This document shows positions 53,801 through 64,000 of a stretch of DNA of 64,000 nt, piece by piece. The DNA is taken from assembly GCA_032433765.1 (NCBI GenBank), contig JAVIAB010000008.1:37354491-37418490 (forward strand), read 5' to 3'. Numbering within the stretch: the stretch's first letter is position 1; every line of letters begins with the position of its first letter. The DNA comes from Megaustenia siamemsis (lineage: Eukaryota; Mollusca; Gastropoda; Stylommatophora; Ariophantidae). The notes under the pieces are model-generated. The model did not search any database. It worked only from the letters and a program-made list of their open reading frames with translations, and had not been told where the DNA came from. The position numbers and the translations under genes were made by a program.

Positions 53801-55190
53801 ACCCAGTATTTTCCCTCCAAGTCCTGAACCTAGTATTTTCCCTCCGGAACAAAAGCCTAGTATTTTCCCTCCAAGACGTGAGCATAGTATTTTCCCTCCA
53901 ATACGTGCGCCTAGTGTTTTCCCTCCAAGACATGAACCTAGTATTTTCCCTCCAAGACATGAACCTAGTATTTACCCTCCAAACCTAGTATTTTCCCTCC
54001 AAGACATGAACCTAGTATTTTCCCTCCAAGTCCTGAACCTAGTATTTTCCCTCCGGAACGAAAGTCTAGTATTTTCCCTCCAAGACATGAACCTAGTATT
54101 TTCCCTCCAAGACTTGAACCTAGTATTTTCCCTCCAAGTCCTGAACCTAGTATTTTCCCTCCAAGTCCTGAACCTAGTATTTTCCTTCCAAGCCTGAACC
54201 TAGTATTTTCCCTCCAAGTCCTGAACCTAGTATTTTCCCTCCAAGTCCTAAGCCTAGTATTTTCCCTCCAAGACATGAGCATAGTATTTTCCCTCCAAGA
54301 CATAAACCTAGTATTTTCCCTCCAAAACATGAACCTAGTATTTTCCTTCCAAATCCTGAACCTAGTATTTTCACTCCAAATCCTGAACCTAGTATTTTCC
54401 CTCCGAGACATGAGCCTAGTATTTTCCCTCCAAGACATGAACCTAGTATTTTCCTTCCAAGACGTGAGCCTATTATTTTCCCTCCAAGTCCTGAACCTAG
54501 TATTTTACTCCTAGTCCTGAACCTAGTATTTTCCGTTCAAGTCCTGAGCCTAGTATTTTCCTTTCAAGACCTGAGCCTAGTATTTTCCCTTCAAGTCCTG
54601 ATCCTAGTATTTTCCCTTCAAGTCCTAAGCCTAGTATTCTCCCTCCAGGACGTGAGCCTAGTATTTTCCCTTCAAGTCCTAAGCCTAGTATTTTCCCTCC
54701 AGGACCTGAGCCTAGTATTTTCCCTCTAAGTCCTGAGCCTAGTATTTTTCCTTCAAGTCCTAAGCCTAGTATTTTCCCTCCAGGACATGAGCCTAGTATT
54801 TTCCCTTCAAGTCCTAAGCCTAGTATTTTCCCTCCAAGACATGAGCCTAGTATTTTCCCTCTAAGTCCTGAACCTAGTATTTTCCCTCCAAGACGTGAGC
54901 CTAGTATTTCCCTTCAAGTCCTGAGCCTAGTATTTTCCCTTCAAGTCCTGAGCCTAGTATTTTCCCTTCAAGTCTTGAGCCTAGTATTTTCCCTTCAAGT
55001 CCTGAGCCTAGTATTTTCCCTTCAAGTCCTGAGCCTAGTATTGTACCTTCAAGTCCTGAACCTAGTATTTTCCTTCAAGTCCTGAGCCTTGTATTTTTCC
55101 TTGAAGTCCTGAGCCTAGTATTTTCCCTTCAAGTCCTGAGCCTTGTATTTTCCCTCCAAGACGTGAGCCTAGTACTTTCCCTCTAATTAT
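50830..55190 (+). repeat. Giant minisatellite, 27-bp unit, about 160 copies
   Basis: Unit GTCCTGAACCTAGTATTTTC plus CCTCCAA. The main variants differ in the first nine bases (GTCCTGAAC, GTCCTGAGC, GACGTGAGC, GACATGAAC, GTCCTAAGC) and in CCGTCC/CCTTCC/CCCTCC. A block at about 51135-51800 recurs at about 52035-52700 with a 900-901 bp shift, including rare variants (GAATTAAGTCC, ATGAACCTAGTCTTTTCC, CCATGTCCTG). A second rare-variant block at 51894-52045 recurs at 54973-55125. Frames are open for up to 353 codons with nine-residue repeats (SPEPSIFPP), changing frame at one-base slips; I see no protein signal. Confidence 0.97.
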
Positions 55191-55370
55191 AAAATTGATA
55201 TTTAATGGAAGTGATCTCAATTTGCGACATCACACACAAAAAGTAAAATGTTTAAAACTGAAGTCAATATTTATGTATGGATGATAGTAGTTAATGCTCG
55301 TAACTAAAGTATATATCAGAGATTAGCAAATCTAAGAGTATCGGAGGTGTAATAATTTATGTATAATCTT
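55191..55370. other. Nothing recognised
   Basis: AT-rich spacer. Confidence 0.5.
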
Positions 55371-56590
55371 AAATGTTTAAAGCTATTAAAAATGTTGAAG
55401 CCACAGGACCAGATGATATTCCTTTAGAAGCCATCAAAGCAGATATTAACATCTCTATCAAAATGTTACATATACTACTAGATAAAATATGGGAAAGGGA
55501 AGAAATGCATAAAGACTGGAAAGAAGGTTATATGATCAAACTACCAAAGAAAGGAAGTTTACAGGAGTGCACACATTATGAGGGAATTATGTTACTATCA
55601 GTGCCAGGAAAAATATTAAGCAGAATCATTCTGGGGAAAATAAAAGAGGCCACAGAGAAACATTTGAGAGATGTACAAGCAGGTTTTAGGAAGAACAGAT
55701 CATGTGCTGATCAAATAACTACTCTACATATAATAGTTGAACAAAGTTTAGAACTACAGTCCCCACTTTATATTGGATTCATAGATTATGAAAAGGCATT
55801 TGATAGTTTAGACAGAGGAATGCTTTGGAAGTTACTGAGTCATTACGGAATCTCCATAAAGTTTATTAACCTGATGAGAACAATGTATGAAGGAATGAAA
55901 TGTAGTGTGCTGCATGAAAGACAACATACAGAAGCATTTGAAATAAAAACATGAGTAAGGCAGGGATGCCTTCTATCTCCATTTCTCTTTCTACTGGCCA
56001 TAGATTGCATTATGAAAATAACTCAAAACAGCAGAAATGGAATCCAGTGGTCACTGACCAAGCAACTTGATGATTTAGACTTTGCTGATGACATAGCTCT
56101 CCTATCACACAACCATCAACAGATGCAGGATAAAATGAACATACTTTATGAGAGATCACACCAGATAGGACTGAAAATAATTATAGATAACACCAAAATT
56201 ATGAGAATTAATTCACTTGGCAATAACCAAATAAAATAGGAGAAATACCTCTACTAGACGTAGAATCTTACATATATCTGGGCAGTAATAAAGACAAAGA
56301 GGGAGCAATAGAAAATGATATCAAAATAAGGATATCGAAAGCAAGAGGAGCATTCGTTGCACTGGGAAACATATGGAAGTCCAAAGAGATTAGATTAAAT
56401 ACAAAAATAAAAATGTTCAATTCCGATGTTAAGTCAGTCTTATTATACGGCTGTGAAACATGGAGAATAACAAAGATGACAATCAGGCAATCATGAAGAT
56501 TCAGACTTTCATTAATGGATGCTTACGCAAAATAAAAGGATGGAACTGGCAGGACAAATCACTAACATAGAATTATGGAAATGTACCAGT

Positions 56591-56593
<3 letters not shown>
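55371..56593 (+). pseudogene. LINE-B reverse transcriptase, most complete copy
   Basis: Reverse transcriptase of a non-LTR retrotransposon. In order: GPDDIPLEAIKA (about 55407), a KLPKKGS block, AGFRKNRSCADQITTLHII (about 55680), palm motif YIGFIDYEKAFDSLDR (about 55772), then a GGA-to-TGA stop at 55952-55954, VRQGCLLSPFLFLLAIDCI in the same frame, the catalytic LDFADDIALLSHN (about 56079), QIGLKIIIDNTKIMR, a frameshift near 56235, YIYLGSNKDKEGAIENDIKI, ARGAFVALGNIWKSKEIRL, LLYGCETWRITKMTI and a ITNIELWKCTSQ end cut by (TA)n at 56594. The endonuclease is absent. The catalytic residues are intact but the gene is broken. Confidence 0.92.

Positions 56594-56656
<63 letters not shown>
56594..56656 (+). 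repeat. (TA)n, left of SINE-1 copy 9
   Basis: TA dinucleotides joining LINE-B to the SINE. One TT slip at about 56645. Confidence 0.96.
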
Positions 56657-56899
56657 GGAGCCGCGTTAGCTCAGTGGTTAGTGAACTGGACTACAAAGGT
56701 CAAGAGGTAGGGTTCGAATTCAACCGACGGCTCCGGTTCACCCTGCCTAAATGAGTACCGGATTTTTCTGAGGAAAGTAAAGCGGCACGTACGTAATAAG
56801 ACCGCATTACCCCAAAAATCATGTGCTGGAGGTCTTTAATATTTATGGTCACTAACACCATTTTTCGTATACGCCACTTGGCGTGACGGGGTCTCTTTA

Positions 56900-56902
<3 letters not shown>
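56657..56902 (+). mobile_element. SINE-1 copy 9, within (TA)n
   Basis: Plus-strand copy with several small deletions (CGGCTCCGGTTCACCCTGCC lacks bases of the usual CGGCTTCCGGGTTCACCCAG). Bracketed by TA runs on both sides. Confidence 0.9.

Positions 56903-56958
<56 letters not shown>
56903..56958 (+). repeat. (TA)n, right of SINE-1 copy 9
   Basis: Continuation of the same kind of TA run after the SINE tail TTTACTTA. Confidence 0.96.
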
Positions 56959-56962
<4 letters not shown>

Positions 56963-57433
56963 CTGTTGCAGAATATAATGTATTAGAAATGCGGGGGCAA
57001 TGACAAAAGGGAGGAGGACAACAAAATTAAAGAAGCAAGTTGTTTTTCCTGAGCACCGCGAGCACTCTTACACCGACAGCAGCAGACAACTCTTTAATTA
57101 TTTATTTCCTCTGTTTTCTGTTTGTTCTTTAAATGGGCCATAAAAGCAATTATGCGGTCAGAGTTATCCCTCAAAGGAAAACATGGAGCGCAGAATTCCG
57201 TCTGGAGAAGAAAATAAAATCCTGGGATGTTTTGATAGGAAACATGTCACTGGCTGACGTTTACAGTATGGCCGCTGGAAAGGTAGAATCAAGCACTTGT
57301 GCAGCTGCATAGGTGCGGAGGAGATCGCAAGTGGAATTCTTGGAAGCGATGGTTGAATTTTTTTTTCTCCTTCAAATTATAATTACGGGGGAAAAAATCG
57401 GAAGTAAAAGTCCAAATTAGAGGAAATTTGAGT
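56959..57433. other. Nothing recognised
   Basis: No family recognised in either strand. Confidence 0.5.
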
Positions 57434-57447
57434 GCATCCTACCATTA

Positions 57448-57708
57448 AAAAAAAAAGTAAAGTATCCCCGTCATGCCAAGTGGCGTATAGGGAAATATCG
57501 TGTTAGTGACCCTATATTTTGAAAACCTTCAGGACATGATTTTTGGGGTAATGTGGTCGGTATTACGCACGTGCTGCTTTAATTTCCCAGAAAAAAATCC
57601 GGTACCCATTTAAGGCTGGGTGAACCCGGAAGCCGACGGTTGGGATCGAAACCTACCCCTTGTCCTTTGTAGTCCAGTTCACTAACCACTGAGCTATCGC
57701 GTCTCCCC
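57448..57708 (-). mobile_element. SINE-1 copy 10
   Basis: Minus-strand, 261 bp, with a perfect 14-bp duplication GCATCCTACCATTA at 57434-57447 and 57709-57722. A 10-A run sits at the SINE 3' side. Confidence 0.95.
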
Positions 57709-57831
57709 GCATCCTACCATTAGGGGTTCGAAAAGGTAGAGACAATCAGATAGTTCAGCTTTACCTAAAAAATGTAAGCCACACAAACAGCTCAACGTTG
57801 CGGTCCAGTACAAGTTCCCCTGACAGATAAA

Positions 57832-58133
57832 AAGACCAATGAGAAAGTTTTCAAAGAGGCCAACACAAAAAAGCAGCTCTTAAAAAACACAAGAAAGAAA
57901 CAATCAACATTTTTCGGGCACATCATGAGAAGATGAAATTTGGAATACCTGGTTACAACTGGCAAAATAAAAAGAAAGAGATATCGCGGGCGACAAAGAG
58001 AGAAAATACTGGATAGTTTGGTGTCATGGCATGGAAAACAGTCAACAACAGAACTTATACGATGCACTGTGGATAGAATATTGTGGAAGGACATGATCGC
58101 CTACGCCCACCGGTATGGCACATGATGATGATG
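57832..58133 (+). pseudogene. LINE-F tail, 5'-truncated
   Basis: KKTNEKVFKEANTKKQLLKN (shifted), KKQSTFFGHIMRR, NLEYLVTTGKIKRKRYRGRQ, REKILDSLVSWHGKQSTTEL, IRCTVDRILWKDMIAYAHRY and GT stop. It ends GCACATGATGATGATGAG. Only the last third of the family's coding region. Confidence 0.88.
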
Positions 58134-58359
58134 AGTATTTATTTTCACGATGCAGACAATTACTCCGAGTCAGGGCCCCGCTGCAAAAAAAAAAAACCTT
58201 AAGAAGCGAAGCCCTGGCTCACTTTATGGTTCTGGCTGTTAGTTGGTAACATTGTGATGATCACTCTGAAACTCAGCGTTCCGTGTCTTCCTGGAATTCG
58301 TTCTGGCAAACCTCTGGGATTCTTCATATGTTACACGTGTTTTACAGAGACCACCTAGA
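58134..58359. other. Nothing recognised
   Basis: Short spacer with an A-run near 58185. Confidence 0.5.
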
Positions 58360-58760
58360 ATTGGTTTACAACGCAGAAACGGTTTACCACCTAGAAATGG
58401 TTTGCCACCTAGAAATGGTTACCACCTAGAAATGGTTTGCCACCTAGAAATGGTTTACCACCTAGAAATGGTTTGCCACCTAGAAATGGTTTACCACCTA
58501 GAAATGGTTTACCACCTAGAAATGGTTTAGCACCTAGAAATGGTTTACCACCTAGAAATGGTTTACCATGTAGAAATGGTTTACCACGTAGAAATGATTC
58601 ACCACATAGAAATGGTTTACCACCTAGAAATGGTTTACCACTTAGAAATAGTTTACCACGCAGAAATGGTTTACCACCTAGAATTGTTTACTTCCTGGAC
58701 ACGATTTACCATCTAGAAATGTTTCACATCCTAGAAATGATTTACCACTTTACCTTGTCA
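58360..58760 (+). repeat. Minisatellite, 18-bp unit, about 21 copies
   Basis: Unit GGTTTACCACCTAGAAAT with GGTTTGCC and CACGTAG variants. The right edge decays through GATTCACCACATAG and ATTTACCATCTAG. Confidence 0.95.
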
Positions 58761-58969
58761 GTCTCACCATTTCCATGAAACTTGCACTGGAATCGATTGA
58801 GTCACGTGCCATAACATTACTAGCAGAGTTCGTAGAGTGAACCTCTTCAATCATTTTTTTTAAATACATTTTTTTTTTCTGTTTGCTACAACTAAAAAAA
58901 AATACATTCATGGAGAATATGATTAATTAATTGCTTCAGATGCGGTTTTCTTATTTTTCTGCCTCAGCT
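58761..58969. other. Nothing recognised
   Basis: AT-rich spacer. Confidence 0.5.
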
Positions 58970-61365
58970 TAATAATTGTTTCAGTACTTCCCTGTTTTAT
59001 TTTACAGAAAGCGGGTGTTTGTTTCAGTACTTCCCTGTTTTATTTTACAGAACGCGAATGTGTTTCAGTACTTCCCTGTTTTATTTTACAGAACGCGAGT
59101 GTGTTTCAGTACTTCCCTGTTTTATTTTACAGAACGCGAATGTGTTTCAGTACTTCCCTGTTTTATTTTACAGAAAGCGGTGTTTGTTTCAGTACTTCCC
59201 TGTTTTATTTTACAGAAAGCGAATGTTTGTTTCAGAACTTCACTGTTTTATTTTACAGAACGCGAGTGTGTTTCAGTACTTCCCTGTTTTATTTTACAGA
59301 AAGCGGGTGTTTGTTTCAGTACTTCCCTGTTTTATTTTACAGAACGCGAGTGTGTTTCAGTACTTCCCTGTTTTATTTTACAGAACGCGAGTTTGTTTCA
59401 GTACTTCACTGTTTTATTTTATAGAACGCGAGTGTTTGTTTAAGTACTTCACTGTTTTATTTTATAGAACGCGAGTGTTTGTTTAAGTACTTCACTGTTT
59501 TATTTTACAGAACGCGAGTTTGTTTCAGTACTTCACTGTTTTATTTTATAGAACGCGAGTGTTTGTTTAAGTACTTCACTGTTTTATTTTATAGAACGCG
59601 AGTGTTTGTTTAAGTACTTCACTGTTTTATTTTATAGAACGCGAGTGTTTGTTTAAGTACTTCACTGTTTTATTTTATAGAACGCGAGTGTTTGTTTAAG
59701 TACTTCACTGTTTTATTTTACAGAACGCGAGTGTTTGTTTAAGTACTTCACTGTTTTATTTTATAGAACGCGAGTGTTTGTTTAAGTACTTCACTGTTTT
59801 ATTTTATAGAACGCGAGTGTTTGTTTCAGTACTTCACTGTTTATTTTACAGAACGCGAGTGTTTGTTTCAGAACTTCCTTGTTTTATTTTATAGAACGCG
59901 AGTGTTTGTTTAAGTACTTCACTGTTTTATTTTATAGAACGCGAGTGTTTAAGTACTTCACTGTTTTATTTTACTGAACGCGAGTGTTTGTTTAAGTACT
60001 TCACTGTTTTATTTATAGAACGCGAGTGTTTGTTTAGTACTTCACTGTTTTATTTTATAGAACGCGAGTGTTTGTTTAAGTACTTCACTGTTTTATTTTA
60101 CTGAACGCGAGTGTTTGTTTAAGTACTTCCTGTTTTATTTTATAGAACGCGAGTGTTTGTTTCAGAACTTCCTTGTTTTATTTTATAGAAAGCGGGTGTT
60201 TGTTTCAGTACTTCCCTGTTTTATTTTACTGAACGCGAGTGTTTGTTTCAGTACTTCACTGTTTTATTTTACTGAACGCGAGTGTTTGTTTCAGTACTTC
60301 CCTGTTTTATTTTACTGAACGCAAGTGTTTGTTTCAGTACTTCTTGTTTTATTTTACAGAAAGCGGGTGTTTGTTTCAGTACTTCCCTGTTTTATTTTAC
60401 TGAACGCGAGTGTTTGTTTCAGTACTTCCCTGTTTTTTTTACTGAACGCAAGTGTTTGTTTCAGTACTTCCCTGTTTTATTTTACTGAACGCGAGTGTTT
60501 GTTTCAGTACTTCCTGTTTTATTTTACTGAACGCGAGTGTTTGTTTCAGTACTTCCCTGTTTTATTTTACTGAACGCGAGTGTTTGTTTCAGTACTTCCC
60601 TGTTTTATTTTACTGAACGCGAGTGTTTGTTTCAGTACTTCCTGTTTTATTTTACAGAACGCAAGTGTTTGTTTCAGTACTTCCCTGTTTTTTTTACAGA
60701 ACGCAAGTGTTTGTTTCAGTACTTCACTGTTTTATTTTACAGAACGCGAGTGTTTGTTTCAGTACTTCACTGTTTTATTTTACTGAACGCGAGTGTTTGT
60801 TTCAGTACTTCACTGTTTTATTTTACAGAACGCGAGTGTTTGTTTCAGTACTTCACTGTTTTATTTTACTGAACGCGAGTGTTTGTTTCAGTACTTCACT
60901 GTTTTATTTTACAGAACGCGAGTGTTTGTTTCAGTACTTCACTGTTTTATTTATAGAACGCAAGTGTTTGTTTAAGTACTTCACTGTTTTATTTTACAGA
61001 ACGCAAGTGTTTGTTTCAGAACTTCACTGTTTTATTTTACAGAACGCGAGTGTTTGTTTCAGTACTTCACTGTTTTATTTTACAGAACGCGAGTGTTTGT
61101 TTCAGTACTTCCCTGTTTTATTTACAGAACGCGAGTGTTTGTTTCAGTACTTCCCTGTTTTATTTTACAGAACGCAAGTGTTTGTTTCAGTACTTCACTG
61201 TTTTATTTTACAGAACGCGAGTGTTTGTTTCAGTACTTCACTGTTTTATTTTATAGAACGCGAGTGTTTGTTTCAGTACTTCACTGTTTTTTTTACAGAA
61301 CGCGAGTGTTTGTTTCAGTACTTCACTGTTTTATTTTACAGAACGCGAGTGTTTGTTTCAGTTAA
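58970..61365 (+). repeat. Large minisatellite, 43-bp unit, about 56 copies
   Basis: Unit GCGAGTGTTTGTTTCAGTAC plus TTCACTGTTTTATTTTACAG plus AAC. Variants form territories: TTCCCTG with TTTTACAG on the left (58970-59360), TTTTATAG with TTTAAGTAC at 59400-60110, TTTTACTG with TTCCCTG at about 60220-60640, and TTTTACAG with TTCACTG thereafter. Single-base slips (TTATTTATAG, TTTTTTTTAC) change frames. Most units contain a pyrimidine-rich TTTTATTTTACAG stretch resembling a 3' splice site. Confidence 0.96.
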
Positions 61366-61419
61366 AAGGTGATATTTTAGTTCCAATCTTGACAATTATT
61401 ATTTATTTGTGACGATGTC

Positions 61420-62110
61420 TCGAGTAATAACAGCAGATGAAAGATACACCACAGAAATAAAGGCAGAATAGCTTGCAACGGAACCCCGGTATATCTTTAA
61501 TTGTGTTACCACTAATGTAGATCAGAAGACAGGTCTCTGTCTGAATAGTAAGAAAACAGAAGTAAGAAACAGAAGTAAGAAAACAGAAGTAATGGTCATA
61601 TCGAAGAAACAACCATCACCATTATGCAGCATAAAAATACACAGGACAAATCTGAAACAAGTGCAACGTTTCAAATACTTGGACACAATAATAACATCAG
61701 ATAGAAGATGCGACACAGAAATAAAAGACAGAATAGCTCAGGCCAAAATAGCATTTCAGGAAATGAAAAACGACTTATGCAACAATGTCAATAGGTGTGA
61801 GAACTCATCGGTGCTATATAGAGCCAATTCTAACCTACGGAAGTGAATCATGTACAGTAGTCAAACAAATGAATAGCACGATTACAGGCCACAGAAGTGG
61901 GATTTTGCAGAAGAATGTTGAAAAGTTCCTTGGCAGCTAAAAAGACCAATGAGGACATTCTCAAAAGGCCAATACAAAAAGGGAGCTCATAAAAAACAAT
62001 CAACATTATTCAGGCACATCATGAGAAGAGCAAAGTTGAAGCACTTGTTTACAACTTGCAAAATACACGGAAAGAGAGATCGCGGACAACAGAGAGAGAA
62101 GAAACACGAA
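61420..62110 (+). pseudogene. LINE-F fragments, rearranged
   Basis: 61420-61469 holds a piece of the SDGRCTTEIKAE region. A short dispersed segment follows (61470-61516, shared with 37165-37220). The LINE then restarts earlier in the protein: [12 protein letters not shown] (with AGTAAGAAACAGA duplicated), PSPLCSIKIHRTNLKQVQRF, KYLDTIITSDRRCDTEIKDR, IAQAKIAFQEMKNDLCNN, SSVLYRANSNLRK, VEKFLGS, RPIQKGSS, HIMRRAKLKHLFTTCKIHGK, RDRGQQREK. It is cut off before the family 3' end. Confidence 0.8.
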
Positions 62111-62184
62111 ATTAAATTTGAAAGATTTACAAGCTGGGACTTTTCTGATGCAAAGTGTTCAATTTTTAAAAACAATTTGCGATT

Positions 62185-62265
62185 TAAATCGGTTTGACTT
62201 ACTGATGAGATCGATATATTTTACTGATGAGATCGATATGTTTTACTAATGAGATCGATATGCTC
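62185..62265 (+). repeat. Short tandem repeat, about 25-bp unit, 3 copies
   Basis: TTTTACTGATGAGATCGATA occurs three times with small changes. Confidence 0.9.
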
Positions 62266-62552
62266 AGTGCAAAAAATGATTATATGGCAGGCCCAGCAGG
62301 TCGGTAGATGATTTATAATACACATTTCATTCGCGCTAAAATATTAAATGTGGAGAATACTCCAACAATGACCTCACGAATGCGATACAAACGTAGGGAG
62401 CGAAAGAACAAATTCTGAGCAATACACAGATACAGCAAATAAAATTATTTGCTCGTCTGAAAAGAATGTCAAGAAATTCTATACCAAGCTATATATATAT
62501 GTTAAAAGAGGAGATGCAAGAAGAGCATGTGGTAGACCCAGTGTGGAGGCGA

Positions 62553-62880
62553 AGACGCTCCTCACAGCACCAGAGCCTGGAAGTTGTCAGCGACCCACAG
62601 CTGAAGGCATGCGCCAGGATCGGTGAACCAGAATCATCCAGACCCTGCTCCACCTCTTCGTGGTGCCTCTAGTAACAGACTAACCTATTTAGTCTGGCCA
62701 AGCGAGCAGGGATCGAAGAGGGAAGACAACCTAGTACTAAAAAATGTGTTGGGCGAAAGGCGCAAATACCACAGTTATACTGCAAATCACAACACAACGC
62801 AGACACGCCCACTTAACGTCCTTTTAAGGGCGGATGATGTAGAGGTGTACTCCTTTAGTCATCGGGCGAACGCAAGCAAA
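62553..62880 (+). repeat. X dispersed repeat, copy with both halves
   Basis: Uninterrupted relative of 49395-49481 plus 49820-49930: GCGACCCACAGCTGAAGG, ACCCTGCTCCACCT, AACAGACTAACCTATTTAGT, CTGGCCAAGCGAGCAGGGAT, CGAAGAGGGAAGACAA, TGGGCGAAAGGCGCAAATAC. The last part also matches 5940-6040. No recognisable coding. Confidence 0.65.
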
Positions 62881-63194
62881 TAGATCCAGTGTGAGATGAA
62901 CTGACAACATCCACGAAACCCTACAACACATTTTGACGACAGTTGAAGCTGCCAGAAGACAAGAGCTAGAACTCTGTAGACAAGAGCTAGAACTCTGTAT
63001 CTCCGTCGACACCCGATGAGGTATAAACTACAGAAAATACAATCTCTTCTAATTTACTTGAATAGTAGAAAAAGTAGTCGAGCAGTAGTAAAAGCTTAGA
63101 CATTTTATAAAGTGAGATTTAAAAAAGTAAATAACTAGGATATTAATGTCAAACAGCCGTGAGTATGCCATTTCTGCGTTCTATTATATAACTT
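62881..63194. other. Nothing recognised
   Basis: Includes a tandem ACAAGAGCTAGAACTCTGTA pair at about 62957-62999. No gene seen. Confidence 0.55.
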
Positions 63195-63695
63195 CCAAAA
63201 AATGAGGAAGATAATATGCAATCCATTTTTGACAAAAGAAACAAGAAGGAGCTCATAAGTGTTATGTAGAGCTAGTCTTAACATATGGATGTGAATCATG
63301 GACAATAGGACAACAGACAATAAAATCACTGGAGTCTGTAGAAATGTGGTTTTACAGAAGAATGTTGAGAATACCATGGACAGAAAGAGTAATGAAAACG
63401 TTCTAAAAGAGGTCAAAGCAAAAAGAGAGCTAATTTCCAATATTAGGAAACAATCTAAAACAATCATCATTTTTTGGCCATGTAATGAGAAGAGAACAAC
63501 TGGAATATATTGTAACAACTGGAACAATTGAGGGACGAAGAGATAAAGGAAAGCAAAGAGAAAAAATACAAGACAGCTTAAGAGAATGGCTTAGCAGAAG
63601 GTCAACAACAGAAATGATAAATAGCTGCCGAGATCGAAAGTTGTGGAGATACATGATCACCTACGCCAGTAGGCCCGGAACTTGATGATGATGAT
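63195..63695 (+). pseudogene. LINE-E tail, relatively young copy
   Basis: [72 protein letters not shown], then in another frame [60 protein letters not shown] and ASRPGT. Small indels near 63240, 63385 and 63455 separate the frames. The last 66 codons are open. Ends GGAACTTGATGATGATGAT. Confidence 0.9.
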
Positions 63696-64000
63696 CCATC
63701 TGTGTATGTGTGACAGTGACGAAACACAACGTGAATTATTAACACAAAAGTGAGATTGCAACTCCCAAATATCCAGAATAACACTTGTCCTCAACACCTT
63801 GATGCGATAACTCGCAGCGCTCATGACATCACAACACATTTATTGACACAGCTCTCTACTTGCGCTTTACAAACTCATTTGGATACACTTCTTGCTTGCT
63901 TTAAAAATATTTATTTCATCTTTCTTTCTTTCTTTCTTTTTCTTTCTTCTTTCTTTCTTTCTTTCTTTGTTCACTTCCTCTCGTGTCCCGTTCGGGTGTC
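63696..64000. repeat. Mostly unrecognised; (CTTT)n near the end
   Basis: A CTTTCTTTCTTTCTTTTTCT-type tract lies at about 63918-63968. Nothing else recognised. Confidence 0.65.

Noticed and set aside
60623..61372. Open frame of 249 codons with a CFST/FYFTERECLFQYF-type repeat
   Set aside because: Generated by the 43-bp array; its frame wanders because 43 is not divisible by 3.

Overview
The window reads as animal nuclear DNA, most likely from a repeat-rich, AT-rich marine invertebrate. The style of the LINE reverse-transcriptase tails, the RNase H fragment and the tRNA-derived SINEs reminds me of molluscs, but that is recollection, not proof. I see no bacterial operons, rRNA, functional tRNA gene, CRISPR array or viral genome, and no host gene I can defend. 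Every recognisable protein-coding stretch belongs to a transposable element, and nearly all are broken.

Four layers fill the window. (1) Two DNA transposons of the Tc1/mariner (IS630) group lie at 890-3265 and 43108-45202, both with minus-strand transposases. Their TA target sites and inverted ends can be read directly, because each sits inside another repeat whose uninterrupted form occurs elsewhere in the window. (2) Fragments of at least seven LINE families, labelled A to G here, are mostly 5'-truncated reverse-transcriptase tails. Families E and F end in ATG triplets, G in a GAAGAA run and A in a (GATA)n run. (3) SINE-1, a tRNA-derived SINE of about 260 bp, has ten copies between 15.9 and 57.7 kb, six of them with clear target-site duplications. 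Other dispersed repeats, labelled SINE-2, K, X and Y, recur two to four times. (4) About 22 minisatellites with units of 17-69 bp, plus many microsatellites, cover roughly a quarter of the sequence. The largest are 50830-55190 (27-bp unit) and 58970-61365 (43-bp unit).

Regional layout: 0-4.9 kb, transposon 1 nested in K, then LINE remnants. 5-10.1 kb, minisatellites, an RNase H fragment and LINE-A with its tetranucleotide tail. 11.4-13.6 kb, LINE-C against LINE-D. 13.9-16.2 kb, K copy and arrays. 16-25.2 kb, mainly SINE-1 copies and long arrays. 25.6-29.9 kb, a mosaic of related arrays broken up by LINE-B, LINE-C and LINE-E. 30.5-37 kb, K with an internal array, LINE-F and LINE-G, and LINE-A. 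39-49.9 kb, nested LINE-G insertions and transposon 2. 50.8-61.4 kb, giant arrays separated by LINE-B and SINE-1. 61.4-64 kb, LINE-F, X and LINE-E.

The main result is how these parts interact. At least eight nested insertions can be put in order, most by target-site duplications. Several arrays grew out of mobile-element sequence: a 36-bp array lies inside a LINE-B reverse-transcriptase reading frame, an 8-bp array lies inside the K repeat, a (GGTTAT)-type array abuts K's 5' edge, and a tetranucleotide array is continuous with the LINE-A 3' end. About half of the longer-period arrays have units that are exact multiples of 9 bp. Long open frames inside the arrays are by-products of stop-free units and are not annotated as genes.
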